Below are positions 52,063 to 55,819 of a stretch of DNA of 55,819 nucleotides, in pieces; position 1 is the stretch's first letter; the number at the start of each line of letters is the position of its first letter. Made by a program: the position numbers and the translations under genes. The stretch is from assembly GCF_003288905.1 (NCBI RefSeq), contig NZ_NHYL01000008.1, forward strand, positions 1-55,819, read 5' to 3'. Source of the stretch: Helicobacter sp. 11-8110 (GTDB lineage: Bacteria; Campylobacterota; Campylobacteria; Campylobacterales; Helicobacteraceae). Below the pieces are notes generated by a model, which saw nothing but the letters and a program-made list of their open reading frames with translations, was not told the DNA's origin and did not search any database.

Positions 52063-54855
52063 TTAGAAATTTAATTTTGGCGAATCTAAGTCACTTTTTC
52101 TAGCAGCGAGTAAAATTAAAAGGAAAGTTGCAGCAACAAAATAGTATAAAAATGCGGGGACAGGAATTGGATCTCCAGTAGCATAAGAATGCAATCCCGA
52201 AAGATAGAAATTAACCCCAAAATAAGTCATTAAAATTGAATAAAATGCCACAACAGATAAAGAGGCAAAAATGTAGGGATTATCACCCTTTGGCAAGAAT
52301 CGTGTGTGCAAAACTATAATATACACAACAATAGAAATTAATGCCCAAGTTTCTTTGGGATCCCAACCCCAATATCTTCCCCATGATTCATTTGCCCAAA
52401 CTCCACCCAAGAAGTTTCCAATCGTTAGCATTGCAAGACCCAGAATCATCGCCATTTCATTGATGGTATGTAAGGTCAGAATAGTTTTGTCTATTTGGGG
52501 ATATTTTTTGCTCCTAAAGATAAAAAGCCCCAAAGTGATTGCGCCAAGCATAAAGCAAAGCCCTAGGAATCCATAGCTTGCTGTGATGATAGAGACATGG
52601 ATATTAAGCCAATAGGATTTTAAGACAGGGACTAGGTTACCAATTTGTGGATTCATAAAACCTAAATGTGCCACAAAAAGTGAGATTCCTGCTAAAAAGC
52701 TTGAAGTAGCTAGGGCTAGATAACTTCGTTTAAAGAAAAATACTCCAGCAAATCCTGCTGCCCAAGCGATATAAATCATTGATTCATAGGCATTACTCCA
52801 AGGTGCGTGTCCGCCCACATACCAGCGAAGTGCAAGTCCAATGGTGTGGCATAAAACTAAAAGCGCAATAAACAAATGGAGCATTTTTGTTGTTAAGATA
52901 TCAGAGTTTTTATTTCTAAAGATTTGCACCAAAACAATGATAAATAAAATGATTCCTGCCAAGATATATAAAAGCGTGAGATTATCAAAGATATTATAGT
53001 GATTTAGAAAAATTTCTAAGTCAATTTTACTAGGACTTGGGAGCAAGTCAGCACCAAATTTTTGCTGCATGTGATCTAAAGCCTCAATAGCTAAATTAGC
53101 ATTTTCCCAATTATTTTCAACTAAACCTTGATGAAAGCTTGCAAAATAGGCTCTAAAGAGTTTATGAATTTGTTCTCTATCTGTTTCACTAAATCCCACC
53201 ATAGCTTCTGTAGGTGCATACCAAGTAGAAGTTTCTTGGCTTAAATCAGGAATAATTCTTAAAGATTGTGCAGTGTAGATGAGATAGGCAGCATTGATTC
53301 GTTCATCAACTTCAATAATATCTTTATCAAACTGATCTCTCATAGCAGGTTTTTTGCGATTGGCTTCTTCAAGCAGGTTGAGAAGTTTGTATTGGTCTTT
53401 GTGGAATGCATCATCAAAGGCAATATATTTTTGATTCTCATCTACTCCAACAAGCTTTTTAAGCTTAGGAGTTTTAATCGCAATCATTTTAACTTTTTTA
53501 AACTCATTGGGATACATCATCATTCCTAGGAATAACTGCATATTGCTAAGCCCCAAGAAATTATCTTTTTTAGTTATTTTATGGATATATTCCATAGCAA
53601 GTGTGTCTATGGGTTTGACCCTGCCACCAAAATCTTGCACAAGAAGTTTTCCAAAGATTTTAGAATGTTGATTGGAGTTTTGCTTAAGAGTAGAAATCAA
53701 ATCCAAAATACTCTCTTGTGTAATAGGGGGTAAATCTTGTTCTTGTGTGGCATTAGCATCTTTAGCATAAAGTGGTGTTTGGAGACTAAGAGCACCAAGC
53801 GCTAAAGAAGCAATAAGGGCTAGATTTTGAGCTTTGAGATAGCGACTAAGTTTATAGAAGCGACCATTTTTAGCAAAAAATGACCACAAAAGCCCTAAAG
53901 TTAGCATTGCATAGCCGATGTAAGTGGGGATTTTACCTGGGTCTTGATTCACTGATAGAATTGTTCCTTGCTCATCTTGGTCATAAGAAGACTGAAAGAA
54001 TCTAAAATTGCCATAATCTAAAACATTATTCATAAAGATTCTATAAGGAGTTTCAGTTTTATTGGCTTCATCAATTACGGCTATCTCTGAAGCATAAGAA
54101 GAAGGACTCATAGAGCCTGCGTATCGTTCTAATTGAAAATCTTTTAATTCAATACTAAAAGGCAAAGTAATAGGGCGTGTTCCCCATTCTAATGCAAATT
54201 TAGCATCGCCTAAATCAAAGGGAATAGGAGTGTGATCCATAACATTTTTGACTACTTCAATAACTTCTTTGTTGTCTTGATAGCTCATTTCAACCTTTAA
54301 AATTTCTGGGCTTATTTTATCCTGCGCAGGAATGTATTCTAAGAATTTAATTTCCAAATTATCATTTCCAAAAGGCAGTTTATAATCAAATTTTTGTTGC
54401 ACTAAGGGGCTGATAGTGGTTGGGAAAAAAGCGCGGTAGAATTTATCATCCATTTTAGCTAGGATAGTTAAAAATTCCTCTCGGGATTGTATAATATTGC
54501 TTTTCTCACCTTCGCGAATATGCATAATGCCCTCAAAGCCATAATAGCGAGTGATTGCAGCGCCGATAAAAATCACTACTAAAGAGGAGTGAAAAAGGAA
54601 ACTCGCATATTTTTTTCGTTGCCAAGCTTTTGAAAGAATGAGTAATCCAACTAGATTTAAAACTAAAAGTAAATGCAATAAATCAAACCATTGTGTGTCA
54701 TAGATTAGTGCTCTTGCAGAAGGTGTTCCATAGTCATTTTCTATGAAAGTTGCTACTGCACAAGCAGTGCCATAGCTGATTAACAAAATAAATGTAACCC
54801 AAAAATTACAAAATCCATGAATAACGCTATTAAGGAGTGTTTTTATTTGATTCAT
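52063..54855 (-). CDS. ccsBA: Fused cytochrome c biogenesis protein CcsBA (system II)
   Basis: Exports haem and attaches it to apocytochromes c at the periplasmic face. The 930 residues combine a ResB/CcsB part (about 1-560, three or four helices with a large periplasmic domain) and a CcsA part (about 610-930) with the tryptophan-rich haem motif WANESWGRYWGWDPKETWAL. The expected external His residues are present (HAPWSNAYESM; HTRFLPKGDN). The fusion is characteristic of Campylobacterota. Confidence 0.96.
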   Translation of the reverse strand: MNQIKTLLNSVIHGFCNFWVTFILLISYGTACAVATFIENDYGTPSARALIYDTQWFDLLHLLLVLNLVGLLILSKAWQRKKYASFLFHSSLVVIFIGAAITRYYGFEGIMHIREGEKSNIIQSREEFLTILAKMDDKFYRAFFPTTISPLVQQKFDYKLPFGNDNLEIKFLEYIPAQDKISPEILKVEMSYQDNKEVIEVVKNVMDHTPIPFDLGDAKFALEWGTRPITLPFSIELKDFQLERYAGSMSPSSYASEIAVIDEANKTETPYRIFMNNVLDYGNFRFFQSSYDQDEQGTILSVNQDPGKIPTYIGYAMLTLGLLWSFFAKNGRFYKLSRYLKAQNLALIASLALGALSLQTPLYAKDANATQEQDLPPITQESILDLISTLKQNSNQHSKIFGKLLVQDFGGRVKPIDTLAMEYIHKITKKDNFLGLSNMQLFLGMMMYPNEFKKVKMIAIKTPKLKKLVGVDENQKYIAFDDAFHKDQYKLLNLLEEANRKKPAMRDQFDKDIIEVDERINAAYLIYTAQSLRIIPDLSQETSTWYAPTEAMVGFSETDREQIHKLFRAYFASFHQGLVENNWENANLAIEALDHMQQKFGADLLPSPSKIDLEIFLNHYNIFDNLTLLYILAGIILFIIVLVQIFRNKNSDILTTKMLHLFIALLVLCHTIGLALRWYVGGHAPWSNAYESMIYIAWAAGFAGVFFFKRSYLALATSSFLAGISLFVAHLGFMNPQIGNLVPVLKSYWLNIHVSIITASYGFLGLCFMLGAITLGLFIFRSKKYPQIDKTILTLHTINEMAMILGLAMLTIGNFLGGVWANESWGRYWGWDPKETWALISIVVYIIVLHTRFLPKGDNPYIFASLSVVAFYSILMTYFGVNFYLSGLHSYATGDPIPVPAFLYYFVAATFLLILLAARKSDLDSPKLNF

Positions 54856-54919
54856 ATTTGCCTTTCTGTGGAGTAAAATTGTAATTTTACTTTATTTTTA
54901 AATAACCATTGGTAAATCA

Positions 54920-55516
54920 TTAGATATTTTGAGTTTGAAATAACTCTTGCAATTCTTTAGCAATCTCCTTCTCATCTTTGTTGTCAGAGTTTTGAGATTT
55001 GATAAATTCTAATGTCGCTAAAAATCGCTCTTTTGGCATATAGCCTGGATAAACAAAGAGAGTTTTTCCGTGAGGAGAGACAAAAACAAGTGTTGGAGTT
55101 GGCTTAATGTTGTAAAGGCGCGCTAGTTCGGAGGTTTCTTGGGCATCTTTTAGGAAATCTACAGAATGAGATTTTGAATAACTTAAGTTGATATAATAAG
55201 GTGAGTAGCTATTTTGCAAGATAGTTTTAACCTTACTATCATCGCGAATAAGTTCTTTAAGCTTATCACAATATATACAACCATTAGCAGCAAAAACTAA
55301 AAAATAGGGCTTGTTGTCTTTAGTTGTGATTTTTTGTGTTTCAAAAAATACATCAGCTACTTCTTTATAAGAATTTTTATCAACATTTTGCAAAGCATCA
55401 AGTTGTTCTTGTGTGTTTTTTGCACCACTTGAAATAATATTTGAATCAAGCTTTTCTTCGCAGCCAATCATTAAAAATGCTAAGACTAAAATAGAGAGTA
55501 AATTTTTGATTTTCAT
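54920..55516 (-). CDS. Thioredoxin-fold lipoprotein
   Basis: The 198-residue protein starts with a lipoprotein signal (ILVLAFLMIGCEEK, lipobox Cys19) and has a thioredoxin-fold domain with the redox pair in AANGCIYCDKLKEL (C-I-Y-C, near 85) and a cis-Pro in NIKPTPTLVFVSPHGK. This resembles SoxW/DsbD-partner type periplasmic thioredoxins, suggesting reduction of apocytochrome or other thiols, which fits the neighbouring ccsBA. ATGA at the start overlaps the frame-restored stop of the upstream G-tract gene, suggesting translational coupling. Confidence 0.9.
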   Translation of the reverse strand: MKIKNLLSILVLAFLMIGCEEKLDSNIISSGAKNTQEQLDALQNVDKNSYKEVADVFFETQKITTKDNKPYFLVFAANGCIYCDKLKELIRDDSKVKTILQNSYSPYYINLSYSKSHSVDFLKDAQETSELARLYNIKPTPTLVFVSPHGKTLFVYPGYMPKERFLATLEFIKSQNSDNKDEKEIAKELQELFQTQNI

Positions 55517-55555
55517 TTTTTTCCTTTCAAGTTATTTTTATAGTTACTTCTTAAC

Positions 55556-55819
55556 TTACGCACTTCTTTTACAAAGTTGAAGTAAGCAAGGGGTAATTTG
55601 AATAATTGTGCCCCCCCCCGCAGTGTTTGCTTTAATAAAAGCTTCTCCTAGTTTATAAGTAAGACATTCTTTTTCTTTTAAAGATTCTTGATAATCGGGA
55701 TAAGATTCTAGATTAGGGAGTTTAAGATTAGGATTCTTTTTAATAGCTTCTTGGTATTGTTGTTGTTCTTGTTTGTGTTTATCTTTGATATAAGATAAAA
55801 CATAAGGCATTCTAATATA
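55556..55819 (-). pseudogene. C-terminal part of a G-tract gene, out of frame (runs off right edge)
   Basis: The frame enters from the window edge with YIRMPYVLSYIKDKHKQ, then NPNLKLPNLESYPDYQESL and LTYKLGEAFIKANTA. A G9 tract follows, giving GGGTIIQITPCLL and a stop at 55556. With eight or eleven G the frame instead gives AQLFKLPLAYFNFVKEVRKL and ends at 55513, overlapping the lipoprotein start by ATGA. Similar tails (YKLGEALIKA..., with a Phe/Lys/Leu-rich end) occur in Helicobacter and Campylobacter surface-sugar biosynthesis proteins, but this homology is from memory. It is probably a phase-variable gene in its OFF state. The N-terminal part is outside the window. Confidence 0.65.
55611..55619. 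repeat. C9/G9 homopolymer near the 3' end of the right-edge gene
   Basis: Nine consecutive C on the plus strand, G9 in the coding strand. It sits in an alanine/glycine junction of the coding frame. G tracts of eight to eleven are classical slipped-strand switches in this phylum. Confidence 0.85.

Noticed and set aside
1-55819. CRISPR array, prophage, integrase or insertion-sequence transposase
   Set aside because: No spaced direct repeats, cas genes, phage structural genes or transposase motifs were seen on either strand. The duplications found are pairs, not arrays.

Overview
The window looks like chromosome of an enterohepatic-type Helicobacter, or a close relative in the Campylobacterota. 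The DNA is AT-rich, most promoters show a TATAAT box without a clear -35, and the gene blocks are typical of the group: rpsB-tsf-ABC ATPase-fliR, porGDAB, ppiD-ftsA-ftsZ, thrS-infC-rpmI-rplT, a fused ccsBA, cmeABC, dcd next to accBC, nspC, and a short FlaC-like flagellin. The genus call is an inference from gene content. The species is not determined.

Layout. 1-1446: N-terminal part of a large secreted or autotransporter-like protein that runs off the left edge. 1571-9500: dcd, accB-accC, a FlaC-like flagellin with a probable sigma-54 promoter inside the end of accC, a decayed P-loop kinase gene carrying a G13 tract, argD and ppc. 9505-14282: an accessory redox/detoxification cluster (carboxymuconolactone-decarboxylase-family protein, ABM-domain protein, aldo/keto reductase, cupin, Bcr/CflA-type exporter). 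It holds a recent 215-218 bp duplication encoding a Tat leader and a duplicated 35 bp promoter with a 19 bp spacer, the MerR-type arrangement. 14491-19122: rmuC, convergent with the conserved rpsB-tsf-ABC-fliR operon. 19350-22555: an unusual three-gene operon (TusA-like/diiron fusion, acyl-CoA-dehydrogenase-fold protein without the usual catalytic Glu, and a PhnD-like binding protein without a signal peptide). This is the best candidate for an undescribed system. panC follows.

23820-27594 is a wrecked autotransporter metalloprotease gene (HELFHALG zinc motif, C-terminal beta-barrel). It is broken by several frameshifts, a nonsense codon and the insertion of a B-box zinc-finger membrane protein gene. 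27960-28117 holds tRNA-Arg(TCT) and tRNA-Met(CAT). 28290-42304 is mostly housekeeping: an unknown protein, nusA, ppiD-like, ftsA, ftsZ, glmS, porGDAB, a Gph-like phosphatase, a DnaQ-like exonuclease and nspC. 42497-48140 is a cmeABC-type RND efflux operon with a palindromic operator like the CmeR site. Then come a SIMPL-domain protein, rplT, rpmI, infC, thrS, ccsBA and a thioredoxin-like lipoprotein. The right edge holds the end of a gene with a G9 tract, apparently out of frame, whose in-frame form would overlap the lipoprotein gene by ATGA.

Several genes (P-loop kinase, CMD protein, cupin, autotransporter, right-edge gene) carry single-base frameshifts, some of them in homopolymers. Whether these are phase variation, decay or assembly error cannot be settled from sequence alone. 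The autotransporter insertion and the duplicated cassette cannot be explained by base-calling error.
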